A DNA stretch of 45,867 nt, from the NCBI GenBank assembly GCA_036897625.1, contig JAYMTA010000071.1, forward strand, positions 1-45,867, given 5' to 3'. The translations under genes were made by a program, and so were the position numbers. This document shows positions 11,481-23,776 of the stretch, in pieces; positions within the stretch are counted from its first letter, which is position 1; every line of letters starts with the position of its first letter. Source of the stretch: Pelargonium cotyledonis. Taxonomy: Eukaryota; Streptophyta; Magnoliopsida; Geraniales; Geraniaceae. The notes beneath the pieces were generated by a model. It saw nothing but the letters and a program-made list of their open reading frames with translations, was not told where the DNA came from and did no database searches.

Positions 11481-12784
11481 CTGATCTCATAATCATTAAT
11501 TAATTACACTATATATATTTATTTATTATGGATACGTACCTACCTACGTGGATCCGAAAGCTCATGTCTCGTAGGTTTTACGTACGTACATATATGCCTA
11601 TATTTTCCATGTTTAAATCTCATATTTACGATAAGGAAATGATTAGTTATTGCCCTAAGATCAGGTTGTTAAATGTCTAATGTAATATCTATTTAAATAA
11701 AAGAAAGAAGATGACATTTAACCAAAAATGGACTTCACTTGCTGCTCTATTCTTCTCTCTTTAAACGTCCAATTTTTGTATTCTCTTCTTTCTCTAAGAG
11801 AAAGTGTACACGTTTTTGGCAAGCTGGGTCAGAGCTAATTTGCTTTTGGATTTAATTAGTCATAAATCATTGAGTTTTTTACAACTAACCATAAACGGTC
11901 CAAATTTCATTCAACATTTACGTACAATACACAAATGTACTAAATTTACGTGATACTTCCCAAAATGAAAAGTGGACAGTGGTACAATTTATTTGAGTGG
12001 CATCCATATCGTTAAGAGCCCAGCCCCCATTTATCTCGACCGAATCAAGAAAGTAACTGAAATTGCGAGTTCATCAAAAAATTCAATTCAATCCAAACAA
12101 ACTATGTAGTATACCAAATTTGAATAACATGCTAAATGTAAGGGTAGAAGTGAAACCCACATTAGTGTTTTGGAAAGAAAGAAACAGCTTAGAGCTTTTG
12201 TCAAAGTGGTTTCTTAGATCATAACCAGACAAAGACCCCAATTTATTGGGCAAAGGAATTGACAGAGGGACTCACTCAAACCTTCAATGGAAAAGCTAAC
12301 AAATAAGGGTCTCCCTTAACTCTCTCTCTCCTCCTCTTAATTAATTAATGTCCAATATTAATTATATTTTTTATTTTTGTATACATGTGAGTCCATTTGA
12401 GGGTTTAAAGGTGAGTCCCAACCGTAATCTATGCTCTTAGTACACCAAAGTGTTCTCGAACTGAGTTGCTTGATTACACCCTTACCATACACTCCTTAAG
12501 TTAGAGCTTCGATAACACTCCGATTATGCCAATTTTTTGCGTCTCAAATTGGAAAAACATGCATAAAATTACTTACGTACGGATAAGCATATTCTTATTA
12601 TTATAATATACCAAGTATATATCTATAAAATAGAACAACAACAATTTTGAAGCATATTCTGCATCCAGATTCTCTCTTCTCCAACTTTCCAATTAAACAA
12701 CAACAAAATAAACGAAATTTGATACTCAAATTAATCGAATCATTCAACAATTCTCATACCATAAATATTCATTTTGTACAAATA
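11481..12784. other. Intergenic region between SCPL and DUF538 genes (convergent 3' ends)
   Basis: It holds the 3' UTRs of the two convergent genes and AT-rich sequence. An AATAAA word lies at about 11696. No reading frame, inverted repeat or RNA gene was recognised. Confidence 0.5.
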
Positions 12785-13231
12785 TCAGAAATCAAACATC
12801 GATACCGGAAACGACTTTGACAGACCTATCGGAGTCTTGAAGGTAATAGAAGCCGAGTCGCCGGAGCAGAGAGGGTCCACATAAATCTCGGTCAAGCTGA
12901 TCCAGAACAAGAAGTCCTTGGCCTTGATACCGGTCAGGTTCTTGATCTTGTTGGGCTCCAAATAGGCTGTAACGACAGTATCATAGTATACGAGAATGTT
13001 GTCGAATCTATGTTGTCTCTGGTGCACGTACTTGAGCCACACGAACCCAACCTCCTTCACGTACCCGCACTCTTCTATGTCCTGCAACAGTACGGTCAAG
13101 AGCCCGTTTGGGAGTCCTATTTTTTCTGTCAACAAAACCGTGAACATCTCTCTGCATGTCTCGTCGCCATAGTAGACCTCTGCTTTTGCCTTCAAATCTT
13201 GGTGCTCCACTACAGACGACATCACCTCCAT
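12785..13231 (-). CDS. DUF538 domain protein
   Basis: Single-exon gene of 148 residues, the usual size and structure for this plant family. The product is a small cytosolic-looking protein without signal peptide or membrane segment. Family hallmarks visible: an N-terminal helix region with KAKAEVYYGDETC, the GLPNGLLTV turn that opens the beta-rich domain (about residues 39-47), GYVKEVGFVWLK (about 56-67), and the C-terminal block TGIKAKDFLFWISLTEIYVD. The family's biochemical role is not settled; members are reported as stress-responsive and as resembling lipid-binding (BPI-like) folds. The start at 13231 gives the shortest complete domain. A TATA-like word (TATATA at about 13314-13319, minus strand) lies about 85 bp upstream of the ATG. 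Confidence 0.88.
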   Translation of the reverse strand: MEVMSSVVEHQDLKAKAEVYYGDETCREMFTVLLTEKIGLPNGLLTVLLQDIEECGYVKEVGFVWLKYVHQRQHRFDNILVYYDTVVTAYLEPNKIKNLTGIKAKDFLFWISLTEIYVDPLCSGDSASITFKTPIGLSKSFPVSMFDF

Positions 13232-14750
13232 GAATGATTTCTCTTCTTTTTAATTTGCTCTCGATCTTGATTGTTTGTGGTGTAGAGTTTGGTTCATGAT
13301 TCTGTGTGTACTTATATATATGTGTGTATAGATTTGGTTGCTTGTGAGGAGATGCATGGAGAGGTGGATTTTTGCATGATGTGGGTGGTTGACACGTGGT
13401 GGAATGTTGATGACTATTCATTGGATGGCAACACATATGCAAACTCGTACTTCGATACATTAATTCAATAAAAAAGAATGTTTTTTTTTGGTGTGTAAGG
13501 AAAATGAATGGTTTATATTTCTACTTGAAGAAAAAATTATCTAAATGAGATAGTGAAAGTATACAATCGCTCTAGTTTAAGAGGATAAATCTTATATGTA
13601 TAAAAAATACATGTGTTTATTTTGCATGCGAGTTTTTGTGGTGACCTGTGGAGACGACTTTGGTGTTAGCTTAACAATGAGACAGGAAGTCTTAAAATGA
13701 CTTGAAGAAAAGGGGATATCGGAGGTAACCAAACATGGGGAGAACCTTGAACGCAACAAAAAATTGGCGGGTGAGAATCGCAAGTGCCCTATCCAAGTGT
13801 TGATGCTTCGACCTTAGGGAGCGAGGCCATGACCTAAAGCGTGCATGATAATGTCAATTACAAGATTATGATCATAAAGTGATCACGACCTTGATGAATG
13901 ATACCGCGGCCTTGAAGAAGGAGTAAGCTTTGTTATAGCAGGGGTATCCAATTAATTAAAGTTTGAGATCCTTTAGAGATCTTGGAGTACCTTGTTGAGA
14001 CAAATGATTTTCTTGAATTTTATGAACCTTTGTGAGAGCTAAGAATTGAAAAGATAAAGTAAAACCTCCATACTGTCTTTGGAATTGTGCTCTCCGACAC
14101 TAAGGTCTTCGTCGATGAGTCTCTTCAATCATCAAGATTAATCGTGGTATTTAAAACAATTAATGTCATAGCTTGATAAAATAATGTCGTGACATGGGGA
14201 TGAGAGTGAGTTCTCTTCGACATCAAGAATCATGACTTTCAATATAAGGCCGTGACATGATATTGGAATTGATTAATTTGCTCTAAGAACCAAGACTTCT
14301 AGAATGAGGTTGTGACTTGGGTCTGGGTGTGAGCCTCTAAGACTTCCAACAATATGAGACCACAACATGTGACCAAAAGTGAGTCTCTTTGAAGTTTGAA
14401 GAACTTCATTAACGTCCGGAGTAGTAATGAATGGAGTGGTGCGCGACTTGCTTCGCGAGACTTCTGGAGGACGACAGATGGCTTGGTCCATCTCGATCGG
14501 GACCACATAGATCTGTTTGTTGCTAATGCGTTTGACTTTCGAGCAAAAAGACTGGTGTAACAGTGAGCGTCACATGTCACATCGTCATTTGTCGTGTCAT
14601 AAATTTTATACATAATCTATAATAATAAACAAATGGGGATACAAAAGTAACAATTAACTCTAATAATTTCATTCTTGACTTTCATAAAACTGAAAACTAG
14701 ATTATATTTTGAATTAGGCAAACTCTTGGGGTCCACAAAGCCGTTAGAGC
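13232..14750. other. Intergenic region with degenerate tandem repeats
   Basis: The first 100 bases form the DUF538 promoter. From about 14085 to 14400 there are four to five poorly conserved units of about 50-65 bp sharing the theme GTGACATGGG ... GTGAGTCTCT ... GACTTC.AGAAT (for example around 14186, 14241, 14309 and 14370). No protein frame was recognised, and the short open frames here look like chance. Confidence 0.45.
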
Positions 14751-14753
14751 AAA

Positions 14754-16404
14754 CTATAAATGACAATTAATGTGGTCTTATGGGCTTGACCGTTATTTTC
14801 ATTTTTTTCCATGAATAAGAATGTTGACGTCAGGAACCGCTGGATCGGTCGAACCGATAGTATCTGTCGAGCCGGTGGTGCGACTGGTTCTATCTCCGGA
14901 GCGGTTTCTTCAACATCGCTCGCAACTGTGTCGTTGTTGTGCTTCTCTCCCTCTCTGATTCTCTGGCTTTAGCTTCGCTTCCACACTCTCTATTGTGACA
15001 CAGCTTCGAACAATCCCATACGCAGACCCAACCGTCTCCTCCAATCGCAACCAGATTCAGATAAAACCAACACCAGAGCAATCGATTCTCTCTCTCTCTC
15101 TCTCTCAACTGGGATTTTTCTGCTTCCATAGCCATAGCCTTGACCTCGTTTTCTTCTCTTACAGCTTTTCGCACTCTTTTTTTGCCCTGCTGCTATTGGT
15201 TGAGCTCAAGGTTTGTCCTTCATGGCTTTTCGCACTCTTTATTGTTCAATTCTAGGTCATTGCGAGGTTTTGCAATCTGGGTCTTATTCATTTCTTGCTT
15301 ATTTTCGTTATCGGAGGTTGACTTGCGCTGTTTATTTTAGTTTTTCATAATGAAACCTACTCGCCGATTGAGGGAAACTCGGTTTCCGATTTGACTGTGA
15401 AATTCAAGTGTTGAGTTCATTGATGGATTTAATTTGTTCTGTTATTGAATGATATGCAAAGTAAATGATGTAGTCTCATTTGGGGATTTTATAAATATTT
15501 TGTTTTGGGATAGGCAATGTGAAGTTTTTGTAAATTGGGAGAAGCTTTTGGCTTGAACTTTTCAATGGTTTACTACTTTGAATAGGTGTCCTGTGTCCAG
15601 TAAATAATGCGTTCTCATTTGGGGATTTTTCATTACTTTGTGATAATTTATTGGGGAGAGGACAGTGTTAAGTATTTACAATTTTCAGGGTGTTATTGTG
15701 TTTAAAGTACAAAGCTTTACTTTAGTTCTATATCTTGGTGACCTTGCATGGCCAACCTTGTATTCACATGGTATGTATCATGTTTATTTTCACTAGTTCT
15801 GTAGATCCCCGTTTTACCTTTTCAGATTTCTAGGTTAAATTACAACAACCTCTCATGAGCTATTCCAAATTCCCATTAATATTGTAACTTCTGCCCATAT
15901 TCTTATAACTTTCATTGATCTCTGTTATTTGGTTATGGTAACTGTCACTGAGACATTGGCATCTTGATAAGAAAATCTACCATTTTCTCTATCTGAACTT
16001 CGCTGCAAGTTTCTCATAAAAAGAGAAAAAGTTTGGAGTTTGAGTCTTTGAGGGGGGTTTTAGTGAGTGAGCAACCTAGGAATTGGCTTGTCATTCCAAT
16101 ATGCATTATTTACTGATTACCTATTATTTGGGATACCTTAAGGGCTGATGATGTAAATTTACCCTCTGTCTATTTACTCATTTTTCGCATGTTTCATACT
16201 GTTAATTGAACTAATTAGAATGTGGTATTTCCTTCGGTGTTGTTTTCTTGTGCTCATAATGCCTACAGAATAAAGACTTATTATCCACTTTTTATTGGGT
16301 TATGTATAAAATTTAACATGAGACATATCATGGCTTTCCCGATGAAAGTAGAAAAGGAATGACTTGACATCCTGTTGGAATGGTGCCTTAAGTTACATTA
16401 TTAA
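14754..16404 (+). promoter_or_regulatory. Promoter and likely 5' UTR intron of the J-domain gene
   Basis: A TATA-like word ctataaat is at 14754-14761. A CT-rich stretch at 14941-14957 and a perfect TC run at about 15087-15106 look like a transcribed leader. The 1.2 kb before the ATG is T-rich and intron-like, so a leader intron is likely; a possible donor is CAAG/gtttgt near 15209 and a possible acceptor is gcctacag near 16268. These sites are guesses. Inside the putative intron there is an old direct repeat of about 140-bp period (agtaaatgatgtagtctcat near 15461, agtaaataatgcgttctcat near 15600). Confidence 0.4.
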
Positions 16405-19400
16405 ATGGCTCGGAAGGGTAATCAGCAGAAGAATGGAATCGATCACCATTCATCAAAGCACAAAAAGAAGGGATCTGATTCAGGGTCATTTCTTCCTGAT
16501 ATGAAAGAGCAGGGAAAAGCAAATGAGATAAGGGATTTTCTTGGAGAGGAACTCCAAAACGGTAACCCAAATTTTACCGAGAATAAAAGAAACTATGCCG
16601 GATATGAGAGTAATGCTAAGCAAAAATCTGGGAAAATTGTTAGCAAGGAAAAGCAAGGAATGTATGCTAAGGAGGTTTCAGAGCAATCAGTGTCTTCTGG
16701 GAGTAATTCTGGGGAGTGTACTGAAAATGTATCCTCAACAGGCGCTTCTTGTGCAAGAGAAGGAAATGGAACTTCACCCAGCAGTTATCATGGTCCAAAA
16801 CATAGAAGAAGTAATTTAGGTTGCTCTCTAAATGGATTACATTTGAAAAATATGATGGAAAGTGTAATCTTTTCGGATAATGCAGCAGTTAAAAGCTTGA
16901 GGTTGTCAACGATGTCTATCTTGACAACAGCTAGTGTGTGGCTAGAAAAGCAGAGACCATACTTCACTTCATTAACAACCAACATATTGAAAGCTCGTGA
17001 CTATGTAAGAGTGAAGATTGAGCAAGCATACCCCATTGTTTTGAAATGGCTATTTCATTTAGGGAGCATAATTCTTCTTCTATCAATGGTATGGCTGGAT
17101 TTTACTCTTAAAGGCATTCAGTCATTTCTACGCATGGGTACGACATCCTTTTTTTCAGTTGTATGGTGCAGCATTCTCTCGATAATTGCTATGGCTGGGA
17201 TATTCAAGTTTCTAATGATCTTGGTGAGTCATGGTTATCTCTTTCTAGTCTGTATTATACTGTTTTAGTACTTTACAGTTGAATGCGGTTATTCATAGAT
17301 TCTATTTTCAGTTGTTGGCGTAGTTGCTGGTTTTATTTTATATGTATATATGTTTCCCCTCTCACTTGTTACTTCACAGGCTGTAGCTGTTTTTGTGGGA
17401 CTTTTCATTGGCTTCATCATTGGAGTTTTGGTACTTGCCATATCTGGAACCATTTTTTTGTGGGTTTATGGAAGCTTTTGGACAACATATCTTATCATCT
17501 TCCTGGGAGGTGATTTTACATCCTTTTCCTTAAAGTGGACCATCTATTTAAATCTATTACTATTCTTCTATGTCAAGCTTGCTGATATTTAACTTTATCT
17601 AAAATTCAGGATTGTCATTCATGTTAAAACACGAACGCCTTGCTCTTTTAATTACCACTGTCTATTCAGTATACTGTGCCTGGACATATGTGGGATGGCT
17701 AGGTGTGGTTTTGGGTTTGAACTTATCTTTTATCTCAAGTGATGTTCTGGTATACTTCATAAAGAATAACATCAATCAGCAAGGAAGGCCAACACCTGAA
17801 CAAACTGCTGGAATGCATTCCCAACCAGGCATGTTCAATGGTGAGCCAGTTTATGCTTCATCCTCTGAAACTGGACCGGGTTTATCAGCAGATCGTGGCC
17901 CGGGAGTACCCTCAACCAGTGGGACTGATTCTGAGATAACTTCTGACGATGAAGTCATTCGGTTGTTGAATTGTAAAGATCACTATTCGGCATTGGGCTT
18001 GACCAGATATGAGGATATAGATGTTTCTTTAATCAAGCGGGAATACAGGAAAAAGGTAAGAGCTGTCTTTTGTTTGGTGTACTTTCAAAGATTGTGTACT
18101 GGATCTGTGCTTACTTTTTAATTGCTTTTCCTGCATTCTTCTAGAAGTTTTTAATCAAGCAACACTGGCAATCTCAGCTTTAGTTGGTGAAATGCTGCTG
18201 TGCTTCTATGAACCCTAATAATGTTTCCAATGGCTTTCATTTAATTGGTCTACTTTCACATGGTTATCATCAATGAAAAAAGAAAAATGATTGTTTTATG
18301 TTGGTTTACCAGGCAATGTTGGTCCATCCTGATAAAAACATGGGTAATGAGAAGGCTGTGGAAGCTTTCAAGAAACTTCAGAATGCATATGAGGTAAATC
18401 CTTTGCTTCCTTATTTATCTCATGTATATTCAATTTAAATTGCTGTCTGACCCTAGACATCTTTTTCTCTTCCCCTCCCCCTTCAGGTTTTACTTGATTC
18501 CTTGAAAAGAAAAGAATATGATGATGAATTAAGGAGGGAGGAGCTGCTAAACTATTTTCGTAGGTTTCAGGGCGCTTCTCAAAAGGTTTGAGGATATCTT
18601 CTCATCATTCTTTTCACGGTTTGAAGATATATGTCTGCATTCTCATCTATTACAGTTCCACGTGCATGCGAAGAGTAACTTTTATTTGGATATGTGAATT
18701 CCGCACTAGTATATTCAGAACTTTGCAATTGATTGAGTGAGTCCATCCTGCAATCATTTGAATTCCGCACTAGTGTTAGGCGAATTTCGTTGTTAATTTG
18801 GTTGGCTGTCTCTGCTTGTGCATTTTACTTTATCATATCTTACAAATTTTGAAAATTTCAAATTAGCTGGTTTTTCATCAACTTCTGTTTTGTAGGGAAC
18901 TCCAAAAATAATATTCTTTAGTCTTGTGATTATATTGCAATTTTATTGTTATCCTATAGTGCCGTTAGAATGTTGTCACATAAAATACAATGAAACAAAA
19001 AGGCATGCTTTGTCCATTGTAGTAAAGAATAATGTATGTGGAGGCATTTCCACTCCATACTTGTCAATTTAAGAAAGGAGGCTGCAAAACTCCATGAGTG
19101 GTGATCCTAGGTATCATGTTCCATATTTAAGGATAACCTGCTAGTTTTGGCGCAAATGTAAATCATATATTAATCGCTCTTTTTTTAATCCAAGTTTACA
19201 GGCCGACTAGTCCATTTCACTTAAGCTTTTAATGTTGATTGCAGAACGGAGGACATGGTTTATTTGCCTCTGGGTTCCCGCGCTCAGACGGAGACAGTGA
19301 GGACCCTGTTGGAGATTCAAGGCGAATAGCCTGCAAAAAATGCAGCAACTTTCATGTCTGGATACACACCAAGAAAACCAAATCTCAAGCAAGATGGTGC

Positions 19401-20420
19401 CAGGTTTGTTCCTTTCCTTTGATTTGTATGGTGTTTTGTCAAGCATTTGTTTCCGTTGGCACTGAAGTACATTTTTATGGTGCAAGTCATTCTCCGCTTT
19501 CCATTGTCATGGTGCCCCTTTACCCTGAACATAAGTGTTTTGTGCGCTTGGTGCTTATGTAATTTCTCTGTGAATTTCCATTTTGCAGGATTGCAAAGAC
19601 TTTCATCAAGCAAAGGACGGGGATGGATGGGTTGAACAGTCTTCCCAACCCTTGCTTTTTGGATTAATACAAAAGGTAACATTGTCAAATGATCTAGTGT
19701 TCTCTAACTGTTAGTTTTTCCTTTTGATATGTGTTGTGCTTAGCCAGCTCTCATTGTTTGTCTACAAATATGTAGATAACAACAACTATATCTAAAAGGA
19801 GGGTTTCTGTTTAGATTTTAAAATATAAAGTAGTTCGTATAAATTGATTTTGAATTTTATGTAGTGTGATTCAGCTGTTCAGCAGTATGCGTGTTATTTG
19901 TGCAGATAGATGCTCCATGTGCATATGTTTGTGCTGATAGCCGGATTTATGATGCAACTGAATGGTATATTTGTCAGGTGAAGTAATATTCTGTATTTCC
20001 TAACCGATTTTCAGCACTCAGCTGTATATTTGGATGCCCTATGGTAGATTAACAAAGTCCAGTATTCAACTCCGTGCGTAGTATAAAAGTGATTCAGTTT
20101 GTTTATGCACGTCTCTCGTTTTTTGTTCAGTTTGTCTCCGACACATTTGTGTGTTTTCTTGAAGGAGAAATTGTTAGGTCCTGTTTAAAACTGTATTCAT
20201 TTTCATTTTCTAGTTGCCCCCTTTTCTGCTTTCCATGGATAAAAGAGAGCTTGAAAAACTTGGGAAGTAGGGATTCCATTTTTTATGCATGAAATGCTTA
20301 TGCGCATAATGTTGCTGGATGCAGGGGATGAGGTGTCCGGCCAACCGCCCAAAAGCCAAGATTTCATGTGAATACCAGTGTAACCGCCAAGCACAATACA
20401 AGACGTGGTCGCATGCCTGA
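16405..20420 (+). CDS. Membrane-anchored J-domain co-chaperone (DNAJC14/Jiv type)
   Basis: Coding exons: 16405-17223, 17380-17509, 17610-18055, 18313-18393, 18487-18585, 19245-19403, 19589-19675, 19906-19977, and a last exon from 20325. As written, the frame stops at 20418-20420 (662 residues). The product should be an ER-type membrane protein presenting a J domain that stimulates Hsp70. Visible: a polar Lys/Ser-rich N-terminus (1-200); about four hydrophobic segments (about 213-233, 248-272, 274-303, 326-350); a J domain at about 440-515 starting DHYSALGL with the HPD motif at 470-472; and a C-terminal Jiv-like domain with two CxxC pairs (C555/C558, C577/C580) suggesting a zinc ribbon. The last exon changes frame: GMRCPAN fits the family in one frame, while RFHVNTSVTAKHN and EETMTEEEFMEWLQNAVQ fit in the next frame, to 20583. 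An extra base near 20349-20358 would explain this. It may be an assembly error or a real truncation. Confidence 0.88.
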
Positions 20421-20583
20421 CATGGAAGAAACGATGACGGAGGAAGAATTCATGGAGTGGTTACAGAATGCAGTGCAAACTGGGATGTTTAACAATTCCA
20501 ATGCCCCTGATACCCCATCTCCGTCTCCCAAGGTCGGTAAGAGCAGCCCAGCCAAAAGAAAGAAAAAAGGAAAGAAGTGGTGA
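20421..20583 (+). pseudogene. Out-of-frame conserved C-terminus of the J-domain gene
   Basis: The frame that is open from about 20332 to 20583 encodes RFHVNTSVTAKHNTRR, then EETMTEEEFMEWLQNAVQ, then a Ser/Pro stretch and a very basic end (KRKKKGKKW). This matches what I remember of the C-terminus in plant members of the family, but it is offset by one base from the exon start (GMRC). The acidic EETMTEEEFMEW helix and the Lys-rich tail would be lost if the stop at 20418 is real. The conservation itself suggests that the break is recent or is a sequence error. Confidence 0.65.
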
Positions 20584-21449
20584 AGAAGAGCACTCCATCA
20601 CTTTTGTTCCTCACAACTCTGTAGTGTGGGCCTATGCTTCTGAAATTTCTTATATCAAATTGTATACAACAAGGATTGCTCATTGAGGATCTGTATATCA
20701 ATTTTTCTTCTAAAGATCAGCCATGGATTGGCCATTACATCATTTCTGAGGTAGACTTCCAGCCTAGTAATATTAATATATTATGGCTCATCTCCTTCAT
20801 AAGGCTCAATTTTAAAACTTTCAAGTGTCAACGGCCCCACTAGGGGTTGAGAAACCCTGGCCTCTATAGGCCTGCTGTCAACCAAAGATGTGCCTCACGA
20901 TTTAACATCGATACCCGTTTTAATGAATTTGTGGGCACAAAGCACCTTCATGGATTTTTTTTTTCTTGGATGCTTTTCATCCAATAACTCGTTACAAACC
21001 CTGACTACTCGACCCATCTCTTAGCCGCCTAATATCAAACCCGCCTCTACACCAAACCAACCGAAAAGACGGGCTACTGAATTTGGCAAAAGAGTGAATT
21101 TATACTTTTAAGAAAGTGTTGCAAGCTCTATGTATAAAATGTATCATGTAGTAATTGCTTGGTTGGATCTATTGTTGAAAATAGAATAATATTCTACATT
21201 AGTGTAATAGGCTGAGAAAGTCCAAACCTTGTGATCCAAAATAAAATGAAATGCAAGAGGTGCACATTGTGTGACCATATATCAATGATCAGAGGACTAA
21301 ACTTGTTGATTATTATTTGAGACCATGCAACCAAGCCAACCTCCATTTTAATCACTCAAAAACAAACCTACCCTCTACTATAAATGACCATCCAATGCAC
21401 CACCAGACATCATCACCTACAAGTCCAAACCAAAAACAACACTACTACA
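20584..21449. other. J-domain 3' UTR and promoter of the ferritin-like gene
   Basis: The first 200-300 bp are probably the J-domain 3' UTR. A TATA-like word ctataaat at 21378-21385 lies about 70 bp upstream of the next ATG. No gene or repeat was recognised between them. Confidence 0.5.
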
Positions 21450-22437
21450 ATGGCACTCTCTTCCTCTTTCACTATGATCCTTTTCTCACTGATTCTCATC
21501 ATTCTTCCAAATACTAGTATTTCTGCTGAAATAATGCTGGGATCGGACGTCGATCTTCTTGAGTTTCCACTGAATCTCGAGTTCCTGGAAGCTGAATTCT
21601 TCTTGTTCGGGTGCTGCGGGCATGGCTTGGACCGAGTTGCTCCCAACTTAACCAAGGGAGGTCCTCCTCCTTTTGGTACTCAGCTGGCCAATCTGGATCC
21701 TCACACCAGAGACATTATCACCCAATTTGCTTTGCAAGAAGTTGGACATGTCAAGGCCATCACTAATGCAGTCAAAGGCTTCCCAAGGCCACAGTTGGAT
21801 CTAAGCATAGCTTCGTTTGCCCGAGTCATAGACCGGGCATTTGGGCGGCCCTTGCTTCCGCCTTTTGACCCTTACGCAAACTCTATCAACTTTCTCCTCG
21901 CTTCCTACATAATTCCTTACATCGGACTCACAGGTTACGTAGGAACAAATCCTAAACTATTAAGCACTGTCTCCAAGAAGGTATGTGCATAAATAAGTAG
22001 ATTACTTTACATAATATATGTATAGAAATGGAAATGACTCCTAATTGTGCTATGATCAGCTTGTGTCGGGCCTTTTGGCTGTGGAATCGGGACAAGATGC
22101 AGTGATCAGGACTATTCTATACGAGCGGGCAATGGAGAAGGTGGAGCCATATGGAATAACAGTGGCAGAGTTCACAAATCGCATATCAGAGCTGAGGAAT
22201 AGGCTCGGGCATGCTGGTTTTAAAGACGAAGGGATTATAGTTGCTCCACTATCGGGCGCTGAGGGTAAGATCATAGGGAATGTGATTGCTGGTGATGGGA
22301 ACTCTCTCGCGTATGGGAGGAGTCCCGAAGAAATACTGAGGATTGTGTACGGGGAAGGAGATGAACATATCCCGGGTGGTTTCTACCCGAATGGAGCTAA
22401 TGGTCGAATCGCCAAATCCCATTTAGGCGGAATTTGA
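21450..22437 (+). CDS. PCC13-62-like desiccation-related protein (ferritin-like domain)
   Basis: Two exons, 21450-21980 and 22060-22437, give 302 residues, the normal family size. The best-known relative is Craterostigma PCC13-62, a desiccation-induced protein; the domain is a ferritin-like four-helix fold, and its activity is not established. Visible: a signal peptide (about 1-26, ending near SISAEIML), then the family start DVDLLEFPLNLEFLEAEFFL; GCCGHGLDRVAPNLTKGGPPP; the helix block FALQEVGHVKAI, with Glu and His in ferritin-like spacing; LLAVESGQDAVIRTILYERA at the start of exon 2; and the C-terminal GGFYPNGANGRI. ATG 21450 is preferred to the in-frame ATG at 21384 because it places the hydrophobic signal at the N-terminus and fits the TATA word at 21378. 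The protein is probably exported to the apoplast. The gene is convergent with RWA. No disabling change was seen. Confidence 0.93.
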
Positions 22438-23776
22438 TTTCAGCGATCTCCTACAATACAACTATGACTATATAGATCAATTTCTAGGCTTGCTTGTACT
22501 TGATTCTCTAACTTGTGTCAACTATGTTTCTAGACAGCAATAAATTTGTTATTTAAGACCTCATTTACGTACACATCAACACATTCACTATCTGAATTTG
22601 CTTGCCGAGTGTCTAAGGTAAATAAATCCTCAAAATCATTTACTGAACAAAGAGCAAAAATCCATAAATAAATAAATAGAGCACAGAAAGCATGTAAAAA
22701 CATGCCTGAAATCCAATAAGTATACAAACAATTATGTCCAAATGACCCCAAAGATGTTTCGGTAGCTCATTTTTCTGTACCTGTTCGTTAGGAGCATTTT
22801 AACAAGGTAAAGAAGTTGGATACATAACAATATGATATTGTCAATATCTTGTACATAGGTGAAACTAAATTGGACTGACATTTCAAAATTGACAGTACAT
22901 ATGAGTCGCTTTGGACATGATTGCTTAATTTCTTTGCGTAAAACTATAGTACTACAATAGTAGAAAAGAATGACAGACAACCCAACTAATACCTAAATTG
23001 GAGGCTACTTTCATTAATCCCGTCAATATACAAATATTGTCTGTAGACTTTCTGGGCAAACCCCGCGACACATTCACCATTCGGTTTCCTCTCGTGGAAG
23101 AGCAATTGCAGTGGCGCAACAATATTCTTCTGATGCGTCATGAACAAGATACTACTAGACTTGTACAATGTACACCATCTTTTGAAAATCATAGCTGCAC
23201 AAATTTCAAGAGTGTCACCAAACAGAGCTGATATAGTAACTGACTCATAAATCAAACATAGTACTAGATACACTCCTGTTATATTCAAGCAACAGCATTC
23301 CAAAACATTTAATTTGATGTTCCAGTTGCTATAAGATTTCATTCAACAAAAGCTAATACTAATAATGGTCCACATGTTATACTCCTACAGCTAGAGCTAG
23401 TGCACAAATAGAACTAAAAATCATTGAATATGTATTGGTTCATTTTTTTAATAAGAAATACTATCATATATATTTGAAAAGAATGCTCCACGATCCGGGT
23501 AATCGTTTTTTCGTTCTGAACTAATGTTACGAAGAAGTCTACCATATCGTTCCAAGACCCCTAGCGTTTTGCATTCCACGTACCAAAGCATTCCACGATA
23601 GAGGTAACTATGGTTGTAATGCATCATAAGTCCATGAACAAAAACTCATATCTTCCCTATAAACTTCTTTTGAGCAAAACGGTTTAAGCAATAATAACGA
23701 TCATCCACCCCCACATTATGAGACGAGGAAAGCAGATGGACTCACGTGAAAGGATGTCAAATTGTTGCATATTTAA
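22438..23776. other. Convergent 3' regions of the ferritin-like and RWA genes
   Basis: AATAAA at 22541 probably ends the ferritin-like transcript. The rest may be RWA 3' UTR or spacer. One minus-strand open frame (22986-23342) shows no recognisable domain and I do not call it. A further spliced RWA 3' exon cannot be excluded here. Confidence 0.45.

Noticed and set aside
22986-23342. 118-codon minus-strand open frame downstream of RWA
   Set aside because: No recognisable domain, low-complexity residue order, and it lies where the RWA 3' UTR is expected.
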